Under the pieces are notes generated by a model, which was given only the letters and a program-made list of their open reading frames with translations, was not told where the DNA came from and did not search any database. From Deltaproteobacteria bacterium (lineage in GTDB: Bacteria; Desulfobacterota; Desulfobacteria; Desulfobacterales; QNYZ01): DNA of 48,559 bases. The stretch lies in NCBI GenBank assembly GCA_003973265.1, contig QNYZ01000054.1, positions 1-48,559 of the forward strand. Reading direction: 5' to 3'. The position numbers and the translations under genes were made by a program. Numbering within the stretch: the stretch's first letter is position 1; each line of letters opens with the position of its first letter. Below are positions 25,332 to 35,746 of this stretch, piece by piece.

Positions 25332-25874
25332 TTATTGTGTAGCGCCCGTCTTACCGGCCTTGCGTTGAATTCTTTCCTCCGCATATTTGATCCCTTTTCC
25401 CTTATAAGGCTCCGGGGGTCTCAGGCGACGAATAGCGGCGGCTACATGCCCGACTTTTTCCTTGTCAATTCCTGTTACCGTGATGTTATTTTTTTTATCA
25501 ACGGTCGCACTGATTCCTTCCGGAAGGATAAAATCAACCGAGTTTGAAAACCCAAGGTTCAAGTTAAGCGTCTGGCCGCTGATAGTTGCGCGGTAGCCGA
25601 TACCATTAATTTCAAGCACCCGCTCAAATCCTTTATTTACACCGATAACCATATTATTGATCAATGACCGTGTGAGTCCCTGCATGGCCCGGTTCTGCCG
25701 TGTTGGTTTATCGATACAGACCTGGATAACTTCCGGTTTGATTTCAAGATCAACACTGGGGTGAATATTCCTCGACAAAGTCCCGTTTGGGCCCTTGACG
25801 GCGAGCAGGCGGTCCTTCCAGGTGATGGTCGTTTTTTCAGGTATATTAATAGGTTTTTTACCGACGCGAGACAT
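25332..25874 (-). CDS. rplF: 50S ribosomal protein L6
   Basis: 180 residues with two repeated L6 folds, starting MSRVGKKPINIPE. The C-terminal RRLRPPEPYKGKGIKY is the signature near the factor-binding stalk base. Confidence 0.97.
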   Translation of the reverse strand: MSRVGKKPINIPEKTTITWKDRLLAVKGPNGTLSRNIHPSVDLEIKPEVIQVCIDKPTRQNRAMQGLTRSLINNMVIGVNKGFERVLEINGIGYRATISGQTLNLNLGFSNSVDFILPEGISATVDKKNNITVTGIDKEKVGHVAAAIRRLRPPEPYKGKGIKYAEERIQRKAGKTGATQ

Positions 25875-25932
25875 TTACCACTCTCCTTACCTCTTTAAAT
25901 AGATGCACAATCCCTGCGATTCTCAAATACGG

Positions 25933-26331
25933 CTACCATACATGACATAAAAGTTCACCGCCAATATTTTCCCTGCGCGCTGCCTTATCCGTCATAATTC
26001 CTTTAGAAGTCGACAAAATAGCAATCCCCAGCCCGTTTAATACCGGTGGAATCATATTCCCCTTTACATAGACGCGTCGACTCGGCTTGCTGATACGCTG
26101 AATACCGTAAATCGTGTGCCGCTGATCTGGACTATATTTTAGATACACCCGTAAAATACCCTGTTTAGCATCGCTGACAAACTTATAATCACGAATGTAA
26201 CCCTCTGATTTCAGTACCTTCGCAACTTCAGTCTTCATTCTGGAACCTGGAATGTCAACGCTTTTAAACTTCGCTTTCCCTGCGTTTCGAATTCGGGTCA
26301 GCATGTCCGCGATGGGATCGCTCATCGCCAT
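25933..26331 (-). CDS. rpsH: 30S ribosomal protein S8
   Basis: 132 residues beginning [17 protein letters not shown], with the C-terminal [20 protein letters not shown], split as STSKGIMTD and ARRENIGGE. Binds 16S helix 21 and regulates the spc operon in E. coli; no leader was examined successfully here. Confidence 0.97.
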   Translation of the reverse strand: MAMSDPIADMLTRIRNAGKAKFKSVDIPGSRMKTEVAKVLKSEGYIRDYKFVSDAKQGILRVYLKYSPDQRHTIYGIQRISKPSRRVYVKGNMIPPVLNGLGIAILSTSKGIMTDKAARRENIGGELLCHVW

Positions 26332-26417
26332 GATAGTCTCCGTAATATTAAATTGTTAAAAAATCGAAAATTTAATCGACCACTATAGTGCGGAAAATCA
26401 CTTTACACCGCATCTTA

Positions 26418-26603
26418 TCACCAGCTCGATTTAGTGACACCCGGCAGACGTCCCTGGGAAGCCAAATTTCGAAAGCATATCCGACAAATACCAAATTTCC
26501 GTATAAATGCACGTGACCGCCCGCACATCGGGCATCGATTGTATTTGCGTACTTTAAACTTCGGCTCTTTTTTAGCCTTCTCTTTTAGCGCCTGCCTAGC
26601 CAA
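26418..26603 (-). CDS. rpsN: 30S ribosomal protein S14, type Z
   Basis: 61 residues with CPMC and CRIC (zinc ribbon), the short zinc-binding form. Typical C-terminus LPGVTKSSW. Lies between rplE and rpsH. Confidence 0.96.
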   Translation of the reverse strand: MARQALKEKAKKEPKFKVRKYNRCPMCGRSRAFIRKFGICRICFRNLASQGRLPGVTKSSW

Positions 26604-26670
26604 ATCATATCCTCCCTGTGGACATTGTGAATGTGTCGCATTGTTTCAACCGACCGAACGTATAATACTG

Positions 26671-27228
26671 CTAATTTTTTCCGAATTCATAATTTTTAAA
26701 GGGCATGCCTAAAAGCTTTAGCAGCGCGCGACCTTCTTCGTCTGTTCGTGCGGTGGTAATACATGAAATATTTAGTCCCTTAATCTTATCTACTTTATCG
26801 TAATCAATTTCAGGGAAAATAATCTGTTCCCTGATTCCCAGGGTATAATTCCCATGCCCGTCAAATCCTTTTGGGGAAATCCCTCTAAAATCTCTGACGC
26901 GAGGCAAAGCCACATTGACCAGTTTATCAAAAAAATCATACATACGGCTTCTGCGAAGCGTGACCGTGCATCCAATCGGCATTCCCTCACGCAATTTAAA
27001 GGCGGCAATTGATTTTTTTGCGCGTGTGATCATCGGTTTCTGGCCGGCAATCAACGTTAATTCTTCAACAGCAGAATCGAGAATTTTAATATTTTGAATG
27101 GCCTCACCCAGCCCCATGTTGAGAACCACCTTGTCCAGCTTTGGGGTCTGCATCGGGTTTTTATAACCGAAATGTTCGATTAAACGAGGGCTTACATCGG
27201 ATTTGTAGTATGCTTTAAGTTTCGACAT
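26671..27228 (-). CDS. rplE: 50S ribosomal protein L5
   Basis: 185 residues, a few longer than most, ending KNYEFGKN. Conserved [25 protein letters not shown] and [17 protein letters not shown] are present. Central protuberance protein binding 5S rRNA. Confidence 0.97.
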   Translation of the reverse strand: MSKLKAYYKSDVSPRLIEHFGYKNPMQTPKLDKVVLNMGLGEAIQNIKILDSAVEELTLIAGQKPMITRAKKSIAAFKLREGMPIGCTVTLRRSRMYDFFDKLVNVALPRVRDFRGISPKGFDGHGNYTLGIREQIIFPEIDYDKVDKIKGLNISCITTARTDEEGRALLKLLGMPFKNYEFGKN

Positions 27229-27239
27229 GATACATCCCT

Positions 27240-27569
27240 TTATACATCAATTATTTCATCGCATTGACCGCAAATCCGAACATTCTTACCATCTTCGAGC
27301 CGTTTGCGCTTGATGCGTGTCGGTTGAACACATTTCCCACATAAAAGCATCACATTGGCCCATTGGATTGGCGCTTCCGTTTCGATAATACCGCCCTGTC
27401 TGTTCGAAGCATCCGGCCGGGTGTGCTTTTTTACGATATTGACGTTTTCAACGAGAACTCTCGATTTCTTTCGGTCAATTTTGAGTATTTTACCGATCTT
27501 CCCACGGTCCTTACCGGCAATCACCTTAACTTTATCGTCCTTTTTAAAACGGCTTTTATTGATTGGCAT
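27240..27569 (-). CDS. rplX: 50S ribosomal protein L24 with zinc ribbon
   Basis: 109 residues: KOW domain ([19 protein letters not shown]) and a C-terminal CGKC ... CGQC pair, the C+ form that can bind zinc. Assembly initiator of the 50S subunit. 11 bp before rplE. Confidence 0.96.
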   Translation of the reverse strand: MPINKSRFKKDDKVKVIAGKDRGKIGKILKIDRKKSRVLVENVNIVKKHTRPDASNRQGGIIETEAPIQWANVMLLCGKCVQPTRIKRKRLEDGKNVRICGQCDEIIDV

Positions 27570-27619
27570 AACTTCGTCTCCATTAGACGCCTTGATAGTT
27601 TTGATAATATCGCGGGTAG

Positions 27620-27988
27620 CTATAAAACCTCAGGCGCCAGCGAGATGATTTTCATAAACTTTTTTGCGCGCAATTCCCTCGCCACCGGGCCAAATATTCG
27701 GGTACCAATCGGTTCACGCTGGTTGTTTATCAATACCGCTGAATTTTCATCGAATCGAATAAGGCTGCCATCCGGCCGATGAATTTCTTTCTTTGTGCGC
27801 ACGACAACGGCCTTGAGAACATCCCCCTTTTTAACCTTCGCGTTGGGCAATGCCACCTTGACAGCGACCACGATAATATCCCCGATACCCGCATATCGAC
27901 GACGGGAACCACCTAAAACTTTTATGCAGTACAATTCCTTGGCACCGGAGTTGTCCGCTACCGTCAACCTTGTCTCCGATTGAATCAT
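27620..27988 (-). CDS. rplN: 50S ribosomal protein L14
   Basis: 122 residues starting [18 protein letters not shown] and ending [12 protein letters not shown]. Conserved [15 protein letters not shown] and FGPVARELR. Contacts the 30S subunit in bridge B8. Confidence 0.97.
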   Translation of the reverse strand: MIQSETRLTVADNSGAKELYCIKVLGGSRRRYAGIGDIIVVAVKVALPNAKVKKGDVLKAVVVRTKKEIHRPDGSLIRFDENSAVLINNQREPIGTRIFGPVARELRAKKFMKIISLAPEVL

Positions 27989-28012
27989 CGTTTCGTTCCT
28001 TGTATAACGTTA

Positions 28013-28270
28013 TTAAACCGCTTTTTCGACGATTCGGCTAATCCGCCACCGTTTCGTGCGACTGATAGGCCTTGATTCAGTAATAAGGACTTTATCGCCA
28101 ATTCCACAGGAATTATTCTCATCATGCACAGCAAATTTTGCCCGCCTGCGAATATATTTTTTATAAAGCTTATGTTTTACCAATCGCTCCACCTGAACGG
28201 TAACCGATTTTTCCATTTTATCGCTGATAACCGTTCCTGCCAATTGTCGCTTTTTTCCGCTACCCTTCAT
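28013..28270 (-). CDS. rpsQ: 30S ribosomal protein S17
   Basis: 85 residues, an OB fold with [22 protein letters not shown], split as [11 protein letters not shown] and VQVERLVKH, and the signature [19 protein letters not shown] primary 16S-binding protein. Confidence 0.97.
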   Translation of the reverse strand: MKGSGKKRQLAGTVISDKMEKSVTVQVERLVKHKLYKKYIRRRAKFAVHDENNSCGIGDKVLITESRPISRTKRWRISRIVEKAV

Positions 28271-28292
28271 GGTATTTTGTTTTCCTTTAGTT

Positions 28293-28484
28293 TCAGCTCA
28301 AATCGGATTCACGAATAATTGTCTTAATACGGGCAATGTCGCGTTTTGTTTCCATCATTTTACGTTGATTCTCAAGCTGACCGATCTCGTGCTGAAACCG
28401 CAAGTTAAACAAAGATTGTTTCAGGTCAACCAGCTTCGCCTGACGCTCATCCCGACTCATATCTCTAATCTCAGAAGTCTTCAT
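28293..28484 (-). CDS. rpmC: 50S ribosomal protein L29
   Basis: 63 residues, two helices, with [15 protein letters not shown]. Its ATG overlaps the rplP stop by one base (TGATG), indicating translational coupling. Confidence 0.96.
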   Translation of the reverse strand: MKTSEIRDMSRDERQAKLVDLKQSLFNLRFQHEIGQLENQRKMMETKRDIARIKTIIRESDLS

Positions 28485-28897
28485 CAGACACCGCCCCTTT
28501 CAATAAATCTAGTTTTCAGCGGTAATTTATAGGCCGCAAGCCGTAAGGCTTCCATGGCCATCTCTCGGCTTACGCCTTCCATTTCATAGAGAACACGGCC
28601 TGGTTTAATGACGGCAACCCATGCTTCGGGTGGCCCTTTCCCCTTCCCCATCCGGACTTCTGCCGGTTTCTTGGTTATCGGTTTGTCTGGAAAAATTCGA
28701 ATCCAGATTTTCCCGCCACGCTTGATTCGCCGGGTCATGGCAATACGGGCGGATTCAATTTGCCGGGCGCTGATATATCCGCTTTCCAGGGCCTGAAGCC
28801 CATAATAGCCGTAGTTCAGGTTGCTACCGCGGTAAGCCATCCCCCTCATTCTGCCCCGCTGTTGTTTACGAAACTTGACTTTCTTGGGACTCAGCAT
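28484..28897 (-). CDS. rplP: 50S ribosomal protein L16
   Basis: 137 residues starting [19 protein letters not shown]. Contains [26 protein letters not shown], read here as [16 protein letters not shown] and RMGKGKG. Contacts A-site tRNA. Confidence 0.97.
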   Translation of the reverse strand: MLSPKKVKFRKQQRGRMRGMAYRGSNLNYGYYGLQALESGYISARQIESARIAMTRRIKRGGKIWIRIFPDKPITKKPAEVRMGKGKGPPEAWVAVIKPGRVLYEMEGVSREMAMEALRLAAYKLPLKTRFIERGGV

Positions 28898-28923
28898 TTT
28901 TTATCTCTCCAAATATCAATCAG

Positions 28924-29577
28924 CTATTTTCGGCCGCTGGCTGTTTTTTCGTCTTTTAAAATCTCACCTTTGAAGATGAATACCTTAATACCGATGGCAC
29001 CATAAGTTGTCCGGGCGGTAACAATCCCGTAATCAATATCTGCCCGCAGGGTGTGCAAAGGAATTCTTCCCTCTTTATAGACTTCGGTCCGCGCCATTTC
29101 GGCACCTCCCAGGCGGCCTGCACATATAATCTTGATCCCTTCTGCGCCAAATCTCATGGCAGAAGCGATTCCCCGTTTCATGGCCCTGCGAAACGCCACT
29201 CTTTTTTCAAGTTGCTGAGCCACATTTTCGGCAACCAGCTGGGCATCTGTCTCGGTTTTACGGACCTCCTTGATGTCGATCAACACTTCTCTCGAAATCT
29301 TTTTCTCGATTTCTTTTTTGAGCAGTTCAATCTCAGATCCCTTTTTGCCGATAATAATTCCCGGTCGTGCCGCATGTATTCTTAACCGGATCCGTTTGGA
29401 TGAGCGTTCAATTTCAATTTTTGAAATCCCGGCATGCTTGAGTTTCTTTTTTATAAATCGACGCAGTTCAAAATCTTCTAGAATGTATTCAGCATACTTT
29501 TTATCGGAATACCATTTTGATTCCCACGTTTTGACAATGCCTAATCTCAACCCGATCGGATTTACTTTTTGGCCCAA
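28924..29577 (-). CDS. rpsC: 30S ribosomal protein S3
   Basis: 217 residues starting [13 protein letters not shown]. The KH domain contains [14 protein letters not shown], followed by the C-terminal S3 domain ([18 protein letters not shown]). Lines the mRNA entry channel. Confidence 0.97.
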   Translation of the reverse strand: MGQKVNPIGLRLGIVKTWESKWYSDKKYAEYILEDFELRRFIKKKLKHAGISKIEIERSSKRIRLRIHAARPGIIIGKKGSEIELLKKEIEKKISREVLIDIKEVRKTETDAQLVAENVAQQLEKRVAFRRAMKRGIASAMRFGAEGIKIICAGRLGGAEMARTEVYKEGRIPLHTLRADIDYGIVTARTTYGAIGIKVFIFKGEILKDEKTASGRK

Positions 29578-29591
29578 ACTTAACCCCTCCC

Positions 29592-29939
29592 TTAAACTGT
29601 CTCAGCTGTTAAAGTGACAGTAATGTGGCTGGTTCTTTTCAATATTTGCGTTCCCCGGCCCCTGGCCCGTGCCTTAAATCGTTTCAGGGTCGGCCCCTGA
29701 TCGGCCGTAATGTTAAGAATTTTCAAATCGTCAATATCCAGATCATGATTCGCTTCCGCATTCGCCACGGCTGAATTGAGAACTTTTTCCACCAGCCGGG
29801 CCGCTTTCTGAGGCATGAAATGCAACCTGTTGATACCTTCCTCGACAGGAATATTCTTCACCGAATCGATGATTTTATGGATTTTACGCGGCGATATCCG
29901 TTCGTAGCGTGCCACCGCTTTTACTTCCAGTTCAGCCAT
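29592..29939 (-). CDS. rplV: 50S ribosomal protein L22
   Basis: 115 residues from the ATG at 29939 (GGGAG 9 nt upstream). A longer frame would overlap rpsS and add 30 residues foreign to the family. [13 protein letters not shown] and [16 protein letters not shown] are conserved; the loop reaches the exit tunnel. Confidence 0.95.
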   Translation of the reverse strand: MAELEVKAVARYERISPRKIHKIIDSVKNIPVEEGINRLHFMPQKAARLVEKVLNSAVANAEANHDLDIDDLKILNITADQGPTLKRFKARARGRGTQILKRTSHITVTLTAETV

Positions 29940-29961
29940 TGTTACTGTCTCCCTGAAACGA

Positions 29962-30240
29962 TTATCTAACCTTCGATTTTCTGTCACCGGCATGGCCAAA
30001 AAAGGTACGTGTCGGTGAAAATTCGCCAAGCTTATGGCCCACCATATCCTCGGAAATAAACACGGGAATAAATTTTCTTCCGTTATGAACTGCCAGTGTA
30101 AACCCTACCATTTCTGGAATAATGGTAGATCTCCGGGACCATGTCTTGATGACCTGCTTGCTGGATGTCTGTTGCGCTCGATTCACTTTTTCCAGCAATT
30201 TGGGATCAATATAAGGCCCTTTTTTTAATGATCGTGGCAT
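29962..30240 (-). CDS. rpsS: 30S ribosomal protein S19
   Basis: 92 residues starting [19 protein letters not shown], with the C-terminal [19 protein letters not shown]. Head protein paired with S13. Confidence 0.97.
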   Translation of the reverse strand: MPRSLKKGPYIDPKLLEKVNRAQQTSSKQVIKTWSRRSTIIPEMVGFTLAVHNGRKFIPVFISEDMVGHKLGEFSPTRTFFGHAGDRKSKVR

Positions 30241-30325
30241 AGTGTCTCCCTAAAATCTAAAACGACAGGCTTTCAAAAGCCGGGCTGCGCTGATCACCGT
30301 CATGACCAACTGTCCCTTGACCTTT

Positions 30326-31153
30326 TTATTTTTTATTTCGTCTCTTCACAATGTACCGGTTGCTACGCTTGTTTTTCCGGGTACGATATCCCTTGGCCGG
30401 AACCCCCCAAGGAGAACAGGGATGTCTACCGCCGGAAGAGCGGCCCTCTCCACCGCCCATGGGATGATCAACCGGGTTCATTGCAACGCCACGAACCTTG
30501 GGTCTCTTTCCCAGCCAGCGGTTACGCCCCGCTTTTCCAAGAGAAAGGTTTTCGTGCATGACGTTCCCCAATTGTCCAACGGTGGCCTGGCATTTTCCAA
30601 GCACCATGCGAACTTCACCGGATGGAAGCTTAACCAGGGCGTATTTACCCTCTTTGGCCATTAACTGGGAATACGTTCCGGCACTTCTGACAATCTGGCC
30701 GCCCTTCCCGATACGAAGCTCAATATTGTGTATATGGGTTCCCAATGGAATTTTGTTTAATGGCAACGCATTACCCGGTTTAATGTCCGCCTCCGGCCCG
30801 CTTAATACCGTATCCCCCACCCTTAATTTCAGGGGAGCCAGGATATAGCGCTTCTCACCGTCAATATAATGAAGCAGGGCAATCCGGGCGGACCGGTTGG
30901 GATCATATTCAATAGCCGCCACTTTTGCGGGGACTCCCGTTTTATCCCGCTTGAAATCAATCATGCGATAATGACGCTTATGACCGCCGCCCCTGTGCCG
31001 ACTGGTAACACGCCCCCTGTTATTTCGCCCACCAGAAGAATGGATAGGCTTCAACAATGCTTTTTCGGGCGGCTTATCGGTTATTTCATCAAACGTGTGG
31101 TACGTTTGAAAACGACGCCCCGGTGAAGTCGGCTTTACTCTCTTAATTCCCAT
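30326..31153 (-). CDS. rplB: 50S ribosomal protein L2
   Basis: 275 residues. Contains [19 protein letters not shown] and the peptidyl-transferase-associated [20 protein letters not shown] (His in DHPMGGGEG). One of the most conserved 23S-binding proteins. Confidence 0.98.
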   Translation of the reverse strand: MGIKRVKPTSPGRRFQTYHTFDEITDKPPEKALLKPIHSSGGRNNRGRVTSRHRGGGHKRHYRMIDFKRDKTGVPAKVAAIEYDPNRSARIALLHYIDGEKRYILAPLKLRVGDTVLSGPEADIKPGNALPLNKIPLGTHIHNIELRIGKGGQIVRSAGTYSQLMAKEGKYALVKLPSGEVRMVLGKCQATVGQLGNVMHENLSLGKAGRNRWLGKRPKVRGVAMNPVDHPMGGGEGRSSGGRHPCSPWGVPAKGYRTRKNKRSNRYIVKRRNKK

Positions 31154-31222
31154 AATCAGTCTCTGACATTCAGTTTTAAGTTAGCTGTGACATTTAATTA
31201 ATGCATCAACAAATTATCCCGT

Positions 31223-31510
31223 CTATGCTCCCTCAAAGAATTCAATCCGCTCACCCGGCATGAGGGTCACGATGGCCTTTTTCCAGCTGCGACGCCTTCC
31301 CAGGATTCGCCCCCGCCGTTTGAGCTTACCTCGTATGTGCAGGGTTTTGACCGCCGAGACGCGAACACTGAAAACTTCCTCAATCGCCCGCTTTATTTCG
31401 ACTCGATTGGCTTTGGGGGCAACTTCAAAAGAAAACTGATTGTACGCTTCCTTCTGGTTGGTGGTTTTTTCAGTAATAATTGGCCGCCTGATAATATCAT
31501 GTGCAATCAT
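31223..31510 (-). CDS. rplW: 50S ribosomal protein L23
   Basis: 95 residues, with [16 protein letters not shown] and [15 protein letters not shown]. Exit-tunnel docking site for trigger factor and SRP. Its start overlaps the rplD stop by 4 bp. Confidence 0.97.
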   Translation of the reverse strand: MIAHDIIRRPIITEKTTNQKEAYNQFSFEVAPKANRVEIKRAIEEVFSVRVSAVKTLHIRGKLKRRGRILGRRRSWKKAIVTLMPGERIEFFEGA

Positions 31511-32130
31511 GCTGCCAGTCTCCTTTCAATCCCTTCCACAGAAGAAGTCAACAACAATAAATGTTTGTATTTCAAAATATCGTATACATTCAGGCCCGCT
31601 ACCTTCAGGACCTTTACACCGGGCAGATTTCTTGAGGACATGTCCAGATTGGTATCCAGTTCATCGGTTACGATCAATGCGTTTTGCACGTCGAGCGTAT
31701 TCATTACCTTGACAAAATCTCTGGTCTTAATTCTCTCGAGTCCGAATCCATCCAGAACAAGCAGTTGTTCCTCGGAAAGCTTGCTGCTCAATGCCATTTT
31801 GAGCGCCAGGGCTTTTACTTTCTTGGGAACTTTGTGCGCCCAGGATTTCGGATGCGGCCCAAAAACAACCCCGCCACCCCTCAATAAAGGTGACTTGGCA
31901 TTACCTCTTCGCGCGCGTCCGGTACCCTTTTGACGGTACAATTTACGTGTACTTCCCTTGATATCTGAACGGTTCTTGACCGACGCGGTGCCGGATCTTT
32001 TCCCGGCAAGCTGCATTGTCACCACCTGGTGAAGGATATCAGGTTTTACGGAAATGTTGAAAATATCATCCCGTAAATCTATCTGATCCACCTTTTCGGC
32101 CTTATTGTTTAATACATCTACAACAGCCAT
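31507..32130 (-). CDS. rplD: 50S ribosomal protein L4
   Basis: 207 residues with [21 protein letters not shown] and [13 protein letters not shown]. The extended loop lines the tunnel. In E. coli L4 autoregulates the S10 operon; an equivalent leader was not demonstrated here. Confidence 0.97.
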   Translation of the reverse strand: MAVVDVLNNKAEKVDQIDLRDDIFNISVKPDILHQVVTMQLAGKRSGTASVKNRSDIKGSTRKLYRQKGTGRARRGNAKSPLLRGGGVVFGPHPKSWAHKVPKKVKALALKMALSSKLSEEQLLVLDGFGLERIKTRDFVKVMNTLDVQNALIVTDELDTNLDMSSRNLPGVKVLKVAGLNVYDILKYKHLLLLTSSVEGIERRLAA

Positions 32131-32132
32131 CG

Positions 32133-32765
32133 TTATTGCCTCGCCTTGGTTTTAGTCACCCGAATCAAACCCGTTTTAGGCCCCGGAACCGCTCCCTTCA
32201 GGAGCAATAAATATTGGTCTTCCCGGATATCCACGATGGTTAGGTTTCGAATGGTTTTGCGTGCATACCCATATCTACCTGGCAGCTTTTTCCCCTTAAT
32301 AACTTTTGAAGGTGTCGCACTGCAGCCAACCGAGCCCGGAATCCGGTGACTGTGACTGCCGTGGGTTTTTTTGCCGCCGTGAAAACCGTGCCGTTTGATA
32401 ACGCCCGAAAACCCACGCCCCTTGGTTATTCCGGTGATATCTACCTTTTCTCCAACCTGAAAAATACCAGGAGAAATAACCTGCCCCGGCTTGAAATCCT
32501 CAGGGTTATCAACCGGAACCTCTCCAAGGGTGGCGCCCGTTGACAAACCGCTTTTTGCCAGGTGACCCTTCATCGGCCGATTGATCCGTTTTTCCAGTTT
32601 GCTGCCAAAGTTCAATTGAAGGGCATTATAGCCATCCCTGGCTTTGGTTTTCACCTGGGTTACCACACAGGGACCGATCTCAATTGCAGTGACCGGGACA
32701 TAACGGCCGTCTGGTTCAAAAAGGCCGGTCATTCCAAGTTTTTTTCCTATCAATCCTTTACACAT
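32133..32765 (-). CDS. rplC: 50S ribosomal protein L3
   Basis: 210 residues starting MCKGLIGKKLGMT, with the signature GFSGVIKRHGFHGGKKTHGS and SHRIPGSVG. A 140-bp gap separates it from rpsJ and contains a small hairpin. Confidence 0.97.
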   Translation of the reverse strand: MCKGLIGKKLGMTGLFEPDGRYVPVTAIEIGPCVVTQVKTKARDGYNALQLNFGSKLEKRINRPMKGHLAKSGLSTGATLGEVPVDNPEDFKPGQVISPGIFQVGEKVDITGITKGRGFSGVIKRHGFHGGKKTHGSHSHRIPGSVGCSATPSKVIKGKKLPGRYGYARKTIRNLTIVDIREDQYLLLLKGAVPGPKTGLIRVTKTKARQ

Positions 32766-32853
32766 ATGTCGCTTCGCTTTTTATTTGGGTATCGCATTAA
32801 ATGTATTTGAATAAAAAATACGCCGGCTCTTTTATTTACGCTTGACATGATCA

Positions 32854-32874
32854 CCAGGCTAACCCCCCGCCTGG
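32854..32874 (-). other. hairpin in the rpsJ-rplC gap
   Basis: A 6-bp stem CCAGGC/GCCTGG with a 9-nt G-rich loop on the minus strand, about 90 bp before rplC. It has no T-run. It could be a processing or leader element of the L3 cistron; no family match is claimed. Confidence 0.35.
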
Positions 32875-32905
32875 AGTCGAATGACAAACGCTCTGTTCAA
32901 TGCTT

Positions 32906-33217
32906 TTACAATTTTATTTCAACATCTACCCCGGGCGAAAGATCCAACTTCATCAAGGCATCAACGGTCTGCTGGGTCGGTTCGAGGATATCCAGCAGAC
33001 GTTTGTGTGTCCGGATCTCAAATTGCTCTCTCGATTTTTTATTGACATGCGGAGAACGTAACACACAATATTTGTTAATCTTTGTCGGCAAAGGAATCGG
33101 CCCGACGATCTTTGCACCCGTTTTATTGGCTGTATCCACAATATCCGTAGCCGATTGGTCGAGCAGCTTATGATCGTATGCCTTCAGCCGGATTCTTATC
33201 TTTGTATTCATCATCAT
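32906..33217 (-). CDS. rpsJ: 30S ribosomal protein S10
   Basis: 103 residues, with [17 protein letters not shown] and the signature [36 protein letters not shown], seen as PIPLPTK and [19 protein letters not shown]. Three consecutive ATG codons (33217, 33214, 33211) make the exact start uncertain. Also NusE, part of antitermination complexes with NusG. Confidence 0.96.
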   Translation of the reverse strand: MMMNTKIRIRLKAYDHKLLDQSATDIVDTANKTGAKIVGPIPLPTKINKYCVLRSPHVNKKSREQFEIRTHKRLLDILEPTQQTVDALMKLDLSPGVDVEIKL

Positions 33218-33246
33218 GACTTGGATCTTTCGTTTATCATTCTAAA

Positions 33247-34434
<1,188 letters not shown>

Positions 34435-34572
34435 GAGGGTCCTCCATTAACGCAAGTGGGTTTTTAACTGATTACCTATCTGTTTCCCCAGATAAGCATA
34501 AATAAAGCCGGCGTAACATGATTGACCGTGACGCACGGCTCGATTGTTTGCAAAATTTCTAAAACAGGATAC

Positions 34573-35043
34573 TTACCAGCGAAAATGGGCAAATGCTTTA
34601 TTCGCTTCCGCCATCTTGTGTGTATCCTCCCGTTTTTTTACTGACTGTCCGCGTTTATTCGCCGCGTCAAGGAGTTCAGCTGATAATTTCTCCGCCATTC
34701 CCTTTTCGTGGCGTCCTCTGGCAAAAGCAATCAGCCAGCGAACTCCCAGGGCCGTACGGCGACTCGGCCGAATTTCAGTCGGTACCTGATAGGTAGAACC
34801 GCCTACACGCCGCGATTTAACCTCAACCTTGGGCCGTACATTATCAATGGCCTTTTCAAAAACGGACAACGGCGACTCTCCGGTCTTGCTTTCAATGATA
34901 TCAAAAGCATCATATAAGATCGTTTCAGCCGTACTTTTTTTACCGTCCCGCATCAGTTTGTTTATAAACTTGGTCACCAGTTCATTTTTGTATTTATGAT
35001 CCGGAACTGCGGGGCGATGCGGAACTTCTCTTCTTCTTGGCAT
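34573..35043 (-). CDS. rpsG: 30S ribosomal protein S7
   Basis: 156 residues starting [11 protein letters not shown], with [18 protein letters not shown] and [10 protein letters not shown]. Organises the 30S head and E site. Lies 65 bp after rpsL. Confidence 0.97.
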   Translation of the reverse strand: MPRRREVPHRPAVPDHKYKNELVTKFINKLMRDGKKSTAETILYDAFDIIESKTGESPLSVFEKAIDNVRPKVEVKSRRVGGSTYQVPTEIRPSRRTALGVRWLIAFARGRHEKGMAEKLSAELLDAANKRGQSVKKREDTHKMAEANKAFAHFRW

Positions 35044-35108
35044 ATCGATTACCTTGTTGCGTTCTTCTGATATATTTTTTAATTTGACTTAAAATATTTA
35101 CACGCAGA

Positions 35109-35480
35109 TCATTTGGGCTTTTTGGTACCGTACTTTGAACGCCCCTGTTTTCGATCATCAACCCCCAGGGTATCCAGCGTTCCCCGAACAATATGATAGC
35201 GGACACCGGGAAGGTCTTTCACCCTGCCACCGCGAACCAGCACAACGGAATGCTCCTGCAGATTATGCCCCATGCCTGGGATATACGCCGTCACCTCAAT
35301 TCCAGTGGTTAATCGAACACGCGCTACCTTACGAAGAGCAGAGTTCGGCTTTTTCGGAGTTGAGGTATACACCCGGGTACAGACCCCCCGTTTCTGGGGC
35401 GCTCCCTTTAGCGCCGGCGTGTTGGTCTTTTTAATAATGCGCTTTCTTCCTTTTCGCACAAGCTGGTTGATCGTGGGCAT
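35109..35480 (-). CDS. rpsL: 30S ribosomal protein S12
   Basis: 123 residues, with [17 protein letters not shown] and the [10 protein letters not shown] segment. Lys43-equivalent (KKPNS) is the wild-type residue at the streptomycin-resistance site. Decoding-centre protein. Preceded by a 266-bp gap carrying a promoter candidate and hairpins. Confidence 0.97.
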   Translation of the reverse strand: MPTINQLVRKGRKRIIKKTNTPALKGAPQKRGVCTRVYTSTPKKPNSALRKVARVRLTTGIEVTAYIPGMGHNLQEHSVVLVRGGRVKDLPGVRYHIVRGTLDTLGVDDRKQGRSKYGTKKPK

Positions 35481-35602
35481 AATTTCCTCGTACCGTTTAG
35501 AACCTTAAAAACAACTGATTTTAAAGGCTATATTTTATAAGTATCGTTTCCGGATACAATGTTTGTATACTTTGTAATCCCGTAGATAATTACAAAGTTG
35601 CA

Positions 35603-35648
35603 GCTCTTCATTGAAGGCAGCCGCTGGCGGCTCTTCAAGCAGAGCCTG
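35603..35648 (-). promoter_or_regulatory. nested hairpins in the rpsL 5' leader
   Basis: On the minus strand GGCTCT/AGAGCC closes a 6-nt loop, and AGCCGC/GCGGCT closes a 2-nt turn overlapping the first stem, so the two are alternatives. There is no T-run. Could be a leader control element or RNA-processing site between rpoC and rpsL. Confidence 0.45.
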
Positions 35649-35664
35649 TTTAATAAAAAGAATA

Positions 35665-35693
35665 TAGGTATATCGTAAAGCCCTTCTTGTCAA
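35665..35693 (-). promoter_or_regulatory. promoter candidate for rpsL-rpsG-tuf
   Basis: Minus-strand TTGACA (35693-35688), then 17 bp, then TACCTA (35670-35665); TATACC with a 15-bp spacer is an alternative. It gives a leader of about 180 nt before rpsL. The -35 box is perfect but the -10 box is moderate. Confidence 0.5.
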
Positions 35694-35746
35694 GCACAAT
35701 CTAACTATATTTTTACCTTTTTTCGTTTCCAGCAACCCGCCCAAAC

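Noticed and set aside
35535..35744. 69-codon frame between rpsL and rpoC
   Set aside because: It overlaps the promoter candidate and hairpins, has no ribosome site and resembles nothing known.
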